The notes: generated by a model not told the origin, from the letters alone. A stretch of 10,552 nucleotides of DNA from an uncultured Devosia sp. (GCF_946479885.1 NZ_CAMLHM010000087.1:1-10552); one strand, 5' to 3'. Counted from the stretch's first letter, positions 1-7,334 are shown. Translations and numbers: made by a program.

Positions 1-542
1 ACTTCGTCCTGGTCGACGAACACCACGGTGTTGAACTCGAGGTTGTTGGCGGCGAAGTAATCGGCCGCGTTCAGCTCGGTGGTGGTGCCCGATTCGATAC
101 AGATGGCAGCGCCGCTGAGGTCAAGGGCGGAAGCAATGCCATCGGCCTTGCGGACCATGAAGCCCTGGCCGTCATAGAACATGGTGCCGACGAAGCTGAT
201 ACCGAGCTGGGTATCGCGGCTCATGGTCCAGGTGGTGGTGCGCGAAAGGACGTCGATTTCGCCGGCCGAAAGCGCCGTGAAGCGTTCCTGTGATGTCAGC
301 GAGGTGTAGCGGACAGCTCCGGCGTCGTTGAAGATCGCTGCAGCCAGGGCACGGCAGTAGTCGACTTCCAGGCCGGTCCAGACGTTGTTCGAATCCGGGG
401 CGGAGAAGCCCGGCACACCGCCGGTGACACCGCATTGCACGTAGCCCTTGGCTTTGACGTCGCTGAGAATATCAGCATGTGCTGCCGTCGCGCCGAGGCC
501 GAGCGTGGCCGCGAGAGCGATCGTTACGAGCGTTTTTTGCAT
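1..542 (-). CDS. aapJ: General L-amino acid ABC transporter, periplasmic binding protein (N-terminal part; gene runs off the left edge)
   Basis: Reading leftwards from the ATG at 542-540 gives 180 codons without a stop before the window ends. The product starts with a Sec signal peptide (basic MQKT, hydrophobic LVTIALAATLGLG, likely cleavage after AHA at residue 23). The mature protein opens DILSDVKAKGYVQCGV and continues with FSAPDSNNVWTGLEVDYCRA and TSQERFTALSAGEIDVLSR. These are the type II solute-binding fold and the conserved N-terminal segments of AapJ/BztA proteins. The family is about 340 residues, so a little over half is present. AapJ captures a broad range of L-amino acids in the periplasm and delivers them to the AapQMP membrane complex, whose genes usually follow aapJ and would lie outside the window. 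The two cysteines at about residues 38 and 63 are in AapJ-like positions. It is divergent from metC. The broad family is certain; the exact substrate range is inferred. Confidence 0.93.
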   Translation of the reverse strand, partial: MQKTLVTIALAATLGLGATAAHADILSDVKAKGYVQCGVTGGVPGFSAPDSNNVWTGLEVDYCRALAAAIFNDAGAVRYTSLTSQERFTALSAGEIDVLSRTTTWTMSRDTQLGISFVGTMFYDGQGFMVRKADGIASALDLSGAAICIESGTTTELNAADYFAANNLEFNTVVFVDQDE

Positions 543-612
543 TGTTATTGCCTTTTGTTTCCTGACCCTGTGTCCCGGAGTTCATCAGGCTTGCGCCGAC
601 GTCCCCGGTGGC

Positions 613-634
613 ACCGCCGCCTTTGAATGGCGGT
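613..634 (-). other. Possible hairpin in the aapJ 5' leader
   Basis: ACCGCC (613-618) is complementary to GGCGGT (629-634) with a 10-nt loop. It lies about 70 nt upstream of the aapJ start, so it would be in the mRNA leader if the candidate promoter at 651-679 is used. There is no T tract, so it does not look like an attenuator. A 6-bp stem can arise by chance in GC-rich DNA. Confidence 0.25.
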
Positions 635-650
635 TGTGATGCTGCTAAGC

Positions 651-679
651 ATGCAAGCGTCTATTGACCGTTGCGTCAA
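651..679 (-). promoter_or_regulatory. Candidate aapJ promoter overlapping a TTGAC-N6-GTCAA dyad
   Basis: Read leftwards, TTGACG (679-674) is a good -35 box. It is followed after 17 bp by TTGCAT (656-651), a weak -10 with 3 of 6 consensus bases. The -35 box is one arm of the inverted repeat TTGAC/GTCAA (664-668 and 675-679), so a dimeric regulator bound there would cover it. Assignment is by inspection only. Confidence 0.3.
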
Positions 680-694
680 GGGCTGATGGGCCCA

Positions 695-723
695 TTGGAC
701 AGCAACACTGTCGCTTATTTAGA
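695..723 (+). promoter_or_regulatory. Weak candidate metC promoter
   Basis: TTGGAC (695-700), a 17-bp spacer and TTTAGA (718-723) give a possible sigma70-type promoter. Transcription would start near 730, leaving a leader of about 35 nt before the metC ATG. Both boxes are imperfect. No strong Shine-Dalgarno sequence precedes the ATG at 766, so translation initiation may be modest. Confidence 0.25.
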
Positions 724-765
724 CACACGCCGCTAATTGACCTGTTTTTGAGCACCGAGCTTTGT

Positions 766-1953
766 ATGACTGACAAGAAAAGCGGCAGCAGTGCCGGGAA
801 TTCCGTTGAAACCGTGCTGACTCACCACGGACGCGAGCCAGATGACCAGTTCGGTTTCGTCAACACGCCGGTCTATCGTGGATCGACAATCCTGTTCAAA
901 ACGCTCGACGATATCGAGTCCCAGAAGCAGCGCTTCCTGTACGGCCGGGCGGGCAATCCGACGACCGAAAGCGTCGAGGCGGTCGTGACCGAATTGGAGG
1001 GTGCGTACCGCACGCGCCTGGTGCCATCGGGCCTGGCCGCCATCACCATCGCGCTGCTCAGCTGCGTCAAGTCGGGCGACGACGTGCTGATCACCGACAG
1101 CGCCTATGAACCCGGCCGCGTGTTCAGCGACGGTTTTCTGGCGCGCATGGGCGTCACGACCCGCTATTACGACCCGCGAATCGGGGCGGGACTGGCCGAC
1201 CTGATGCAGCCCAATACCAGGGCCGTGCTCGCCGAGAGCCCGGGCTCGCTGACTTTCGAGGTGCAGGACATTCCGGCGCTGGCCAAGGTCGCGCATGCGG
1301 GGGGCGCGCGGCTCATCGTCGACAATTCGTGGGCCAGCCCACTCTATCACCAGCCGCTGGCGCTGGGGGCTGACCTGGTGGTGCATGCCGGGACCAAGAT
1401 GTTCGTCGGCCATTCAGACGCCTTTGCCGGCACCATTTCGACCACCGAGCCGGCCTGGGCCGAGGTGGAACGGACCCGGCGCGAACTTGGCTTCTTCACC
1501 TCGGGTGACGACGCGTTCCTCGTGGCGCGGGGACTGCGGACCCTGGCGATTCGCATGAAGGAACACCAGGAACGGGCACTGGATATCGCGACCTGGCTCG
1601 AACAGCAGGACGAGGTGGTGCAGGTGCTCCACCCGGCGCTGCCGAGCCATCCTGACCACGCCCTGTGGAAGCGGGACTTCACCGGTTCGGGAAGCCTGTT
1701 CGGCGTATTGCTGGCCCCTGCCCCACGAGCCTCGGTCGCAGCCTTCGTCGATGAGCTCAGGCTCTTCACCATGGGCTATTCGTGGGGCGGGTATGAGAGC
1801 CTTTGCCTTCCCGTGAAGCTGGGGAAAAACCGCACGGCCCGGCCGTGGACGGCGGAAGGGAACCTGTTCCGCCTGCATATCGGGCTCGAGGGGATCGAGG
1901 ATCTGCGGGCCGATCTCGCCGCAGCGATCGAGCGCTACACCCGGGCGCGCTGA
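766..1953 (+). CDS. metC: Cystathionine beta-lyase, PLP-dependent trans-sulfuration enzyme
   Basis: The 395-aa product matches the usual length of MetC in the Cys/Met metabolism PLP enzyme family. It would cleave L-cystathionine to homocysteine, pyruvate and ammonia in the cytoplasm, the penultimate step of methionine synthesis. The PLP lysine is K211 in HAGTKMFVGHSD. Other active-site residues fall close to E. coli MetC numbering: Y59 and R61 (YGRAGNPT), Y114, D186 (VDNSWASP) and the carboxylate-binding arginine R369 (FRLHIGLEGIEDL). SWGGYESL is also typical. I chose the ATG at 766 because family-like sequence begins there. The in-frame TTG at 664 would add 34 unrelated residues. Some relatives act as cysteine desulfhydrases or gamma-lyases, but the HIGLE end and overall layout favour MetC. 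Its 3' end overlaps the convergent PAP2 gene by 19 bp. Confidence 0.93.
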   Translation: MTDKKSGSSAGNSVETVLTHHGREPDDQFGFVNTPVYRGSTILFKTLDDIESQKQRFLYGRAGNPTTESVEAVVTELEGAYRTRLVPSGLAAITIALLSCVKSGDDVLITDSAYEPGRVFSDGFLARMGVTTRYYDPRIGAGLADLMQPNTRAVLAESPGSLTFEVQDIPALAKVAHAGGARLIVDNSWASPLYHQPLALGADLVVHAGTKMFVGHSDAFAGTISTTEPAWAEVERTRRELGFFTSGDDAFLVARGLRTLAIRMKEHQERALDIATWLEQQDEVVQVLHPALPSHPDHALWKRDFTGSGSLFGVLLAPAPRASVAAFVDELRLFTMGYSWGGYESLCLPVKLGKNRTARPWTAEGNLFRLHIGLEGIEDLRADLAAAIERYTRAR

Positions 1954-2672
1954 AAGGCGCGCCTGATGGCGACGAGCGGGCGGGCGGCGATGCGCCCGTC
2001 CGGCCTGGTGTCGAACAGCCAGCGGCGGCGGGCAAAGAGGTTACGGATCAGGTAGGCGCCCAGCATGCCCACGATCACCCCGCCGAACACGTCGGAGGGG
2101 TAGTGCATGCCAACGGGCACGCGTGACAGGCTGACGATGATGCCGATGGCAAAGAACAGCGGAAACAGGCGCGGGCGCAGGAATCCGATAACAAAGGCCA
2201 GGGCAATGGCCGTGGTCGAATGGCCGGACGGAAAGCTCTGAAACTGCCAGTCATTGGAGAAATTGCGGAAGAAGAACGCGCCGACATCGGCGAATTCGTC
2301 GGGTCTGCCGCGCCCGATGAGGCGCTTGAGCAGGTTGGCGATCAGGCCGGGAATGGCGACGCCCAGGAAGATGAAGCCCGAGAGCAGCGCAATCTCATAG
2401 GCGACCAGACGCGGCACCCGGCGCAGCAGGAGCATGGCCGGCACCGCCACGATGAGCACCAGCAGGCTGGGGATCAGGATCCAGTCCGACAGGCCATAGT
2501 CGGTGATGAAGAAGAACGGCGCGCGCCATTGAGCGGGCCAACCAATGGCACCGCGCGACGCCCAGATATCGATTTGCGACAGCACCGCGACACCAAGGAC
2601 GACGCCCAGGCAGAACACCGGCCAGCGCCGACTGTCGAGGCCCAAAGGCCAAGGTTTGGTGAGATCGGTCAT
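1935..2672 (-). CDS. Membrane phosphatase of the PAP2 superfamily
   Basis: The 245-aa product is hydrophobic, with about six membrane segments (near residues 18-33, 65-83, 91-113, 152-165, 169-182 and 195-210). The three PAP2 phosphatase motifs are complete and in order: K116-RLIGRG-R123-P124 (KX6RP), P148-S-G-H151, and S183-R184 with H190 and D194 (SRX5HX3D). H190 would be the phospho-histidine nucleophile and H151 the acid. Such enzymes act at the periplasmic face on lipid phosphates: undecaprenyl diphosphate, phosphatidate, phosphatidylglycerol phosphate, or lipid A as in LpxE/LpxF. The motifs do not say which. The ATG at 2672 is preferred because the upstream extension to 2726 is arginine/proline-rich and unlike the family. 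The gene converges on metC, with its TAG inside the last metC codons. Confidence 0.88.
   Translation of the reverse strand: MTDLTKPWPLGLDSRRWPVFCLGVVLGVAVLSQIDIWASRGAIGWPAQWRAPFFFITDYGLSDWILIPSLLVLIVAVPAMLLLRRVPRLVAYEIALLSGFIFLGVAIPGLIANLLKRLIGRGRPDEFADVGAFFFRNFSNDWQFQSFPSGHSTTAIALAFVIGFLRPRLFPLFFAIGIIVSLSRVPVGMHYPSDVFGGVIVGMLGAYLIRNLFARRRWLFDTRPDGRIAARPLVAIRRAFQRARV
1942..1965. other. GC-only hairpin across the overlapping metC and PAP2 stops
   Basis: GGCGCGC (1944-1950) pairs with GCGCGCC (1957-1963) around a 6-nt loop, and the stem can extend by a G-T and a C-G pair. The metC stop codon sits in the loop. No T tract follows on either strand, so it lacks the signature of an efficient intrinsic terminator. 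It could still stabilise or block converging transcripts. Confidence 0.35.
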
Positions 2673-2733
2673 GCCCCGTTTCTGGGATGGACGGCCCCGC
2701 CCCGTCAATAGTGCGCATGGGCGCATCGGGCTG

Positions 2734-2762
2734 CTTGCCCTTTGGAACCGAACAGGCTAACG
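2734..2762 (+). promoter_or_regulatory. Candidate promoter for tRNA-Pro and the downstream gene
   Basis: CTTGCC (2734-2739), a 17-bp spacer and CTAACG (2757-2762) resemble the alphaproteobacterial CTTGAC-N17-CTATAT pattern. The predicted start is about 8 bp before the mature tRNA 5' end at 2777. The -10 match is poor, so support is mostly positional. Confidence 0.3.
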
Positions 2763-2776
2763 GAGGGCGGTGATCT

Positions 2777-2853
2777 CGGAGTGTAGCTCAGCCTGGTAGA
2801 GCACCGGTTTTGGGAACCGGGGGTCCAAAGTTCGAATCTTTGTACTCCGACCA
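2777..2853 (+). tRNA. tRNA-Pro, anticodon TGG, with encoded CCA
   Basis: The cloverleaf folds by hand. The acceptor stem CGGAGTG (2777-2783) pairs with TACTCCG (2843-2849), ending in one G-T pair. The D arm is GCTC...GAGC. The anticodon stem CCGGT/ACCGG (2804-2808 and 2816-2820) holds the loop TTTGGGA, with TGG at 2811-2813. The T arm CAAAG/CTTTG (2826-2830 and 2838-2842) holds loop TTCGAAT. A discriminator A and encoded CCA (2851-2853) complete the 77-nt gene. The C1-G72 end pair is characteristic of bacterial tRNA-Pro. TGG reads CCA and, by wobble, other CCN codons. There is no terminator before the next gene 38 bp downstream, so the two may share a transcript. Confidence 0.97.
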
Positions 2854-2891
2854 TCACATCTGCCGTTAGCGCATCGTGTTGAGGACTTTGC

Positions 2892-3197
2892 ATGACCGCC
2901 CGTATCTACCGCCCGGCTCGTAACGCCATGCAGTCGGGCAAAGGCAAATCGAAGAGCTGGTTGCTGGTTCACGAGCTGGCCGAATCCAAGAGCATCGACC
3001 CCCTGATGGGCTATACGACCTCCGGCGACACGCGCCAGCAGGTCAAGCTGAGCTTCGACACACAGGAAGAGGCCGAAGCCTATGCCCAGCGCAACGGCAT
3101 CGCCTATTCGGTGCAGCCGGCGCACGACGCCACGCCCAAGCGCGTGAGCTATCCAGACAATTTCCGGTCCGACCGCAAGACGCCCTGGACGCACTGA
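2892..3197 (+). CDS. NDUFS4-like accessory subunit of NADH dehydrogenase (complex I)
   Basis: The 101-aa protein matches the ETC complex I / NDUFS4 (18 kDa subunit) conserved region. Visible signatures are the N-terminal ARIYRPARNAMQSGK, W23, the core DPLMGYTTSGDT (residues 36-47), the QVKLSF strand, the EEAEAYAQRNGI helix (59-70) and the C-terminal end PWTH. In alphaproteobacteria and mitochondria this small soluble subunit sits on the peripheral arm of complex I and supports assembly and stability; it has no catalytic site of its own. It is encoded away from the nuo operon here, as accessory subunits often are. The ATG at 2892 has GAGGA at 2881-2885, 6 nt upstream. The gene follows tRNA-Pro closely and ends before a strong terminator. 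Confidence 0.9.
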   Translation: MTARIYRPARNAMQSGKGKSKSWLLVHELAESKSIDPLMGYTTSGDTRQQVKLSFDTQEEAEAYAQRNGIAYSVQPAHDATPKRVSYPDNFRSDRKTPWTH

Positions 3198-3219
3198 CGC
3201 TCTCCGACGTTGAATCCGC

Positions 3220-3255
3220 AAAGCGCCGCAAGTGATTGTGGCGCTTTTTGTTTTT
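3220..3255 (+). terminator. Rho-independent terminator after the NDUFS4-like gene
   Basis: AAAGCGCCGC (3220-3229) pairs with GTGGCGCTTT (3238-3247), a 10-bp stem with one G-T pair and an 8-nt loop. A run of five T, one G and five more T follows (3245-3255). This is the clearest intrinsic terminator in the window. It ends directly against the ribosome-binding site of the next gene. Confidence 0.88.
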
Positions 3256-3261
3256 GGAGGG
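3256..3261 (+). promoter_or_regulatory. Shine-Dalgarno site that fixes the TauE/SafE start
   Basis: GGAGGG lies 4-5 nt before the ATG at 3266. It rules out the in-frame TTG at 3236, which lies inside the terminator loop. A second ATG at 3272 is possible but is spaced less well. Confidence 0.75.
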
Positions 3262-3265
3262 CGAC

Positions 3266-4009
3266 ATGGACATGTCCCTACTGATCGTGCTGGTCGGGGC
3301 GGCCGCGGCCGGATTCGCGCAAGGCGTATCGGGCTTCGCGTTCTCCCTGGTGGCGCTGTCGATCTGGGCCTGGGCGGTTGAGCCGCAGCTAGCGGCACCG
3401 ATGGCGGTGTTTGGCGCGCTAGCCGGGCAACTGGTCGCCCTGCCCTGGGTCTGGCGCGCGTTTGACCTGCGCAAGTTGCTGCCGCTGGTGGTTGGCGGCC
3501 TCTTGGGCGTGCCCTTGGGTGCGTGGCTGTTGCAATGGCTCGACCCGGTGCTGTTCCGTTTCGGACTGGGACTGTTTCTCCTCGTTTATTGCCCATTGAT
3601 GCTGCTGCTGCCGGCAACCTATGTGTGGCCGCATGGTGGGCGGGTTGCCGATGGGGCGGCCGGCCTTGTGGGCGGGATATTGGGTGGGCTGGCTGGAATA
3701 TCGGGGCCGGTGCCAACGCTGTGGACGACCCTGCGCGGCTGGGACAAGGACACGCAGCGCGGCGTGTTGCAGGCATTCAACATCGCCATGCACGTGGCGA
3801 CCCTGACAGCCTATGCCTTGTCGGGCTCCATTACCGGCCGGACGCTACTCATGTTCGCCTGGATTGGGCCGGCCCTGGCCATTCCGGCCGTGCTCGGCGT
3901 ATTGCTGTTTCGCCGACTGGCCACGCGGACATTCCGCCGCCTCATTCTTCTTCTGCTGCTTGTCTCCGGATTGACGCTCGTCTGGGGGAGCGTGGTGCGG
4001 TGGCTTTAG
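3266..4009 (+). CDS. TauE/SafE-family membrane permease (sulfite/anion exporter type)
   Basis: The 247-aa product is almost wholly hydrophobic, with about eight membrane segments. It shows the internal duplication of the TauE/SafE (DUF81) family: a Gly/Ala-rich helix with GFAQGVSGFAF near residues 16-26, and its counterpart GLVGGILGGLAGISGPVP near 133-150. Length and layout fit the family (about 240-270 aa). Members move sulfite, sulfoacetate and other organosulfur anions, or have unknown substrates, so a specific substrate cannot be assigned. The ATG at 3266 is preferred for its GGAGG site. The gene ends 36 bp before a TraB/GumN-family gene on the same strand, so they are probably co-transcribed. 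No promoter can fit between the upstream terminator and this ribosome site. Confidence 0.85.
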   Translation: MDMSLLIVLVGAAAAGFAQGVSGFAFSLVALSIWAWAVEPQLAAPMAVFGALAGQLVALPWVWRAFDLRKLLPLVVGGLLGVPLGAWLLQWLDPVLFRFGLGLFLLVYCPLMLLLPATYVWPHGGRVADGAAGLVGGILGGLAGISGPVPTLWTTLRGWDKDTQRGVLQAFNIAMHVATLTAYALSGSITGRTLLMFAWIGPALAIPAVLGVLLFRRLATRTFRRLILLLLLVSGLTLVWGSVVRWL

Positions 4010-4045
4010 CCTATGATCAACGTGTTGACGTGGAGAGAACCGCCA

Positions 4046-4918
4046 ATGAAGTCGACTTTCCGCCCCCTGCCCGCTGCCCTGCTGGTTTCGCTTTGCCTGA
4101 TGGCCGCGCCGGTATTGGCCGCGCCCGCCATGTGGGAAGTCCGCGACGATGACAGTTCCATCTGGCTGTTCGGCTCGTTTCACGTTTTGCCGGAGGGCAC
4201 GATTTGGCGCACCGCGATGTTCGACGACATCCTTGGCGATGCCGATCGTGTCGTGTTCGAGGCCGATGTGCGCCCCGCTGCCTTGGCGCTGATCGGCGCG
4301 GACGCGTTTGTCCGCGGCATCTATGTCGATGGTACGCTGCTGACCGATGTGCTCAGCGACGCTGAAGAGGCGCGGCTGCGGGCCGAGGCCGAGGCAATCG
4401 GCTTGCCGATCGGGACAATCCTGGCCATGCGGCCGTGGATGGCGACCAACACGATCTCGGTCCAGGCGCTGGCCGGCGAAGGCTATACGGCGCAGGGCGT
4501 TGAGGTGATCCTGCAGCCCGAACTCTCCGACGACAGGCAGGCCTACCTCGAAACCGGTGAGCAACAGCTCGACGTGCTGGCGGGTGCGCCCGAGGACGAG
4601 CAGGTTGCCATGCTGCTGGGTCTGCTGGACCAGATTCCGATCATGCCCAAGCTGATGGACAAGATGCTGGACAGCTGGCTGGAGGGGACGCCGGACGCGA
4701 TGGAGGCGCTGTTTCTCGCCGAGATGGGCGGGTTCGAAACGACGTTTCTCGACCGGCTGATCTATGCGCGCAACCAGAACTGGATATCGCCCCTGGAAAC
4801 GATGCTGGCGGACGACCAGGACAATCTCGTTATCGTGGGTGCGGCGCATTTGCTGGGCGATGGCAGCGTGCTCGACCTGCTCGACCGCGCCGGCTACGAA
4901 ATCGAGCGCGTCCAATAG
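4046..4918 (+). CDS. Exported TraB/GumN (YbaP)-family protein
   Basis: The 290-aa product has a signal peptide (MKSTFRP, then a hydrophobic stretch to VLAA, likely cleavage near residue 25 or 26), so it should act in the periplasm. It carries the TraB/GumN motifs: N-terminal WLFGSFHVLP with H46, VVFEAD with E72, and the C-terminal VIVGAAHLLGDGSV with H268, followed by LLDRAGYEIERV. The two GxxH motifs and the glutamate are thought to form a metal-binding, Tiki-type metalloprotease-like site. Most bacterial members have no proven substrate. The start at 4046 is supported by GGAGAGA at 4032-4038; the in-frame upstream ATG at 4013 would put 11 polar residues before the signal peptide. It sits 36 bp after the TauE/SafE gene in a likely two-gene operon. 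Confidence 0.87.
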   Translation: MKSTFRPLPAALLVSLCLMAAPVLAAPAMWEVRDDDSSIWLFGSFHVLPEGTIWRTAMFDDILGDADRVVFEADVRPAALALIGADAFVRGIYVDGTLLTDVLSDAEEARLRAEAEAIGLPIGTILAMRPWMATNTISVQALAGEGYTAQGVEVILQPELSDDRQAYLETGEQQLDVLAGAPEDEQVAMLLGLLDQIPIMPKLMDKMLDSWLEGTPDAMEALFLAEMGGFETTFLDRLIYARNQNWISPLETMLADDQDNLVIVGAAHLLGDGSVLDLLDRAGYEIERVQ

Positions 4919-4919
4919 A

Positions 4920-4943
4920 AAGGGCGCCGCGAACGGCGCCCTT
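4920..4943. terminator. Bidirectional terminator hairpin between convergent genes
   Basis: AAGGGCGCCG (4920-4929) pairs perfectly with CGGCGCCCTT (4934-4943) around the 4-nt loop CGAA. It lies just after the TraB/GumN stop and 23 bp before the end of the leftward oxidoreductase gene. The T tracts are short (TT rightwards, TTTC leftwards), but position and the 10-bp stem argue that it ends both transcripts. Confidence 0.75.
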
Positions 4944-4966
4944 CCCTGATCCAAACCGATTGGCAA

Positions 4967-6118
<1,152 letters not shown>

Positions 6119-6138
6119 TGAAGCCTCCTCGTATTCCT

Positions 6139-6256
6139 GCGTGGCAGCGTTGTGCCACGACCTCGTGGTTCGACAGGCTCACCATGAGGTCTACTGAGAT
6201 GGAGTAGTAGCCCTCATCCTGAGCCTGTCGAAGGACGAGGGCGTGGCAGGGTTGTG
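6139..6256. repeat. REP/BIME-like two-hairpin intergenic repeat with flanking direct repeats
   Basis: Left arm 6155-6195 and right arm 6206-6246 are inverted copies (35 of 41 bases by my alignment) around a 10-bp centre. Each arm also folds alone. On the left, CCTCGTGGT (6161-6169) pairs with ACCATGAGG (6181-6189). On the right, CCTCATCCT (6212-6220) pairs with AGGACGAGG (6232-6240) with one mismatch. The loops share GAGCCTGTCGA or its complement. Between arms the GG/CC pairs in the stem are swapped to CC/GG, so the pairing is kept. Flanking it, GCGTGGCAG-N-GTTGTG occurs at 6139-6154 and 6241-6256 (15 of 16 bases). I remember 'TTCGACAGGCTCA...TGAGCCTGTCGAA' as a very common repeat in Hyphomicrobiales and sphingomonad genomes. 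It lies between two genes of one operon. Confidence 0.82.
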
Positions 6257-6265
6257 GGGCGAGCC

Positions 6266-7321
6266 TTAGCTCAGCCCCAGCATCTTGCGGTTGGCGGCCG
6301 TGTCGGTGCCGGACGAGGCAAAGTCGTCGAAGGCCTTCTCGGTGACGCGGATGATGTGGTTCTTGATGAACTCGGCGCCTTCGCGGGCCCCGTCTTCGGG
6401 GTGCTTGATGGCGCATTCCCACTCGAGCACGGCCCAGCCGGCAAAATCGTACTGCGCCATCTTGGAGAAGATGGAGGCAAAATCGACCTGGCCGTCGCCG
6501 AGCGAACGGAAGCGCCCTGCCCGGTTGACCCAGCTCTGATAGCCCGAATAGACGCCCTGGCGACCGGTCGGATTGAACTCGGCATCCTTGACGTGGAACA
6601 TCTTGATCCGCTCGTGGTAGATGTCGATGTAGTCGAGATAGTCGAGCTGCTGCAGCACGAAGTGGCTGGGATCGTAGAGCAGATTGGCGCGCGGGTGGTT
6701 CTTCACGCGCTCAAGGAACATCTCGTAGGTCACGCCGTCATGCAGATCCTCGCCCGGATGGATCTCGTAGCAGACGTCGACGCCATTCTCATCGAAGACA
6801 TTGAGGATGGGCGTCCAGCGGCGCGCCAGTTCGTCGAAGGCTTCTTCGACAAGGCCAGCCGGGCGCTGCGGGAACGGATAGAGGAACGGCCAGGCCAGCG
6901 CGCCCGAGAAGGTCGCGTGTTCGGTGAGGCCAAGATTCTTGGAGGCCTTGGCCGCCCAATGGAGTTGCTGCACCGCCCATTCCTGGCGGGCCTTGGGGTT
7001 GCCGTGGACCGATGCGGGCGCAAAGCCGTCGAGCATGGTGTCATAGACCGGATGGGCGGCGACGAGCTGGCCCTGCAGGTGGGTCGAGAGCTCGGTGATG
7101 GCGAGGCCGTGCTTGGCGGCGATGCCCGTCAGCTCATCGGCATAGGTCTTTGACGTCGCGGCCTTTTCGAGATCGATCAGGCTGCCGACCCAGGTCGGGA
7201 TCTGCACGCCCTTATAGCCATAGTTGGCGGCCCAGCCGCAGATAGCGTCCAAGGAATTGAACGGCGCCGCGTCGCCCGCGAACTGCGCCAGAAAAATAGC
7301 CGGCCCCTTGATGGTGCGCAT
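6266..7321 (-). CDS. Sugar phosphate isomerase/epimerase-family TIM-barrel protein (351 aa)
   Basis: The product belongs to the xylose isomerase-like TIM-barrel (AP endonuclease 2) superfamily. Likely divalent-metal ligands occur in order at barrel strand ends: E186 in CYEIHPGE, D217 in YDPSHF, H243 in MFHVKD and E302 (or E300) in LEWE. A conserved segment of about residues 246-280 (DAEFNPTGRQG to GDGQVD) follows the third ligand. Members act as isomerases, epimerases, dehydratases, or beta-eliminases on keto sugars and 3-keto glycosides; the name does not fix the reaction. The start at 7321 has GAGGAG 7 nt upstream. A frame open to 7372 adds 17 basic, non-conserved residues and was rejected. 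It is followed downstream by the D-H type Gfo/Idh/MocA gene, with which it is probably a functional pair. Confidence 0.87.
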   Translation of the reverse strand: MRTIKGPAIFLAQFAGDAAPFNSLDAICGWAANYGYKGVQIPTWVGSLIDLEKAATSKTYADELTGIAAKHGLAITELSTHLQGQLVAAHPVYDTMLDGFAPASVHGNPKARQEWAVQQLHWAAKASKNLGLTEHATFSGALAWPFLYPFPQRPAGLVEEAFDELARRWTPILNVFDENGVDVCYEIHPGEDLHDGVTYEMFLERVKNHPRANLLYDPSHFVLQQLDYLDYIDIYHERIKMFHVKDAEFNPTGRQGVYSGYQSWVNRAGRFRSLGDGQVDFASIFSKMAQYDFAGWAVLEWECAIKHPEDGAREGAEFIKNHIIRVTEKAFDDFASSGTDTAANRKMLGLS

Positions 7322-7328
7322 GTCGTTT

Positions 7329-7334
7329 CTCCTC
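7329..7334 (-). promoter_or_regulatory. Shine-Dalgarno site fixing the start of the 351-aa TIM-barrel gene
   Basis: On the leftward strand GAGGAG lies 7 nt before the ATG at 7321-7319. The alternative ATG at 7372 has no comparable site, and its added residues come from the intergenic hairpin region. Confidence 0.7.

Larger units (their letters stand above)
543..765. other. Divergent intergenic control region between aapJ and metC
   Basis: This 223-bp gap separates two divergent start codons and must hold both promoters. I find no convincing gene in it. It contains an inverted repeat TTGAC-N6-GTCAA (664-679), a possible hairpin in the aapJ leader (613-634), and weak sigma70-like boxes on each strand, listed separately. 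A frame in phase with metC is open back to a TTG at 664, but its translation does not look like the N-terminus of any MetC. Confidence 0.7.

Noticed and set aside
664..765. N-terminal extension of metC from TTG 664
   Set aside because: The 34 added residues do not resemble MetC proteins, and the region is needed for divergent promoters.
2705..2893. Small - strand frame with RFELWTPGSQNRCSTRLSYTP
   Set aside because: This is a well-known false protein produced by translating the antisense strand of a tRNA gene.
2757..3776. Open frame of 339 codons on the - strand across the tRNA, the NDUFS4-like gene and the permease
   Set aside because: It spans a tRNA, a terminator and two coding genes on the other strand. 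The end near the tRNA gives the familiar spurious peptide made by reading a tRNA backwards (LDPRFPKPVLYQAELHS).
3845..4966. Open frame of 373 codons on the - strand opposite the TauE/SafE and TraB/GumN genes
   Set aside because: It has no family motif and a glutamine/histidine/arginine-rich shadow composition. It also runs through both real genes and the terminator hairpin.
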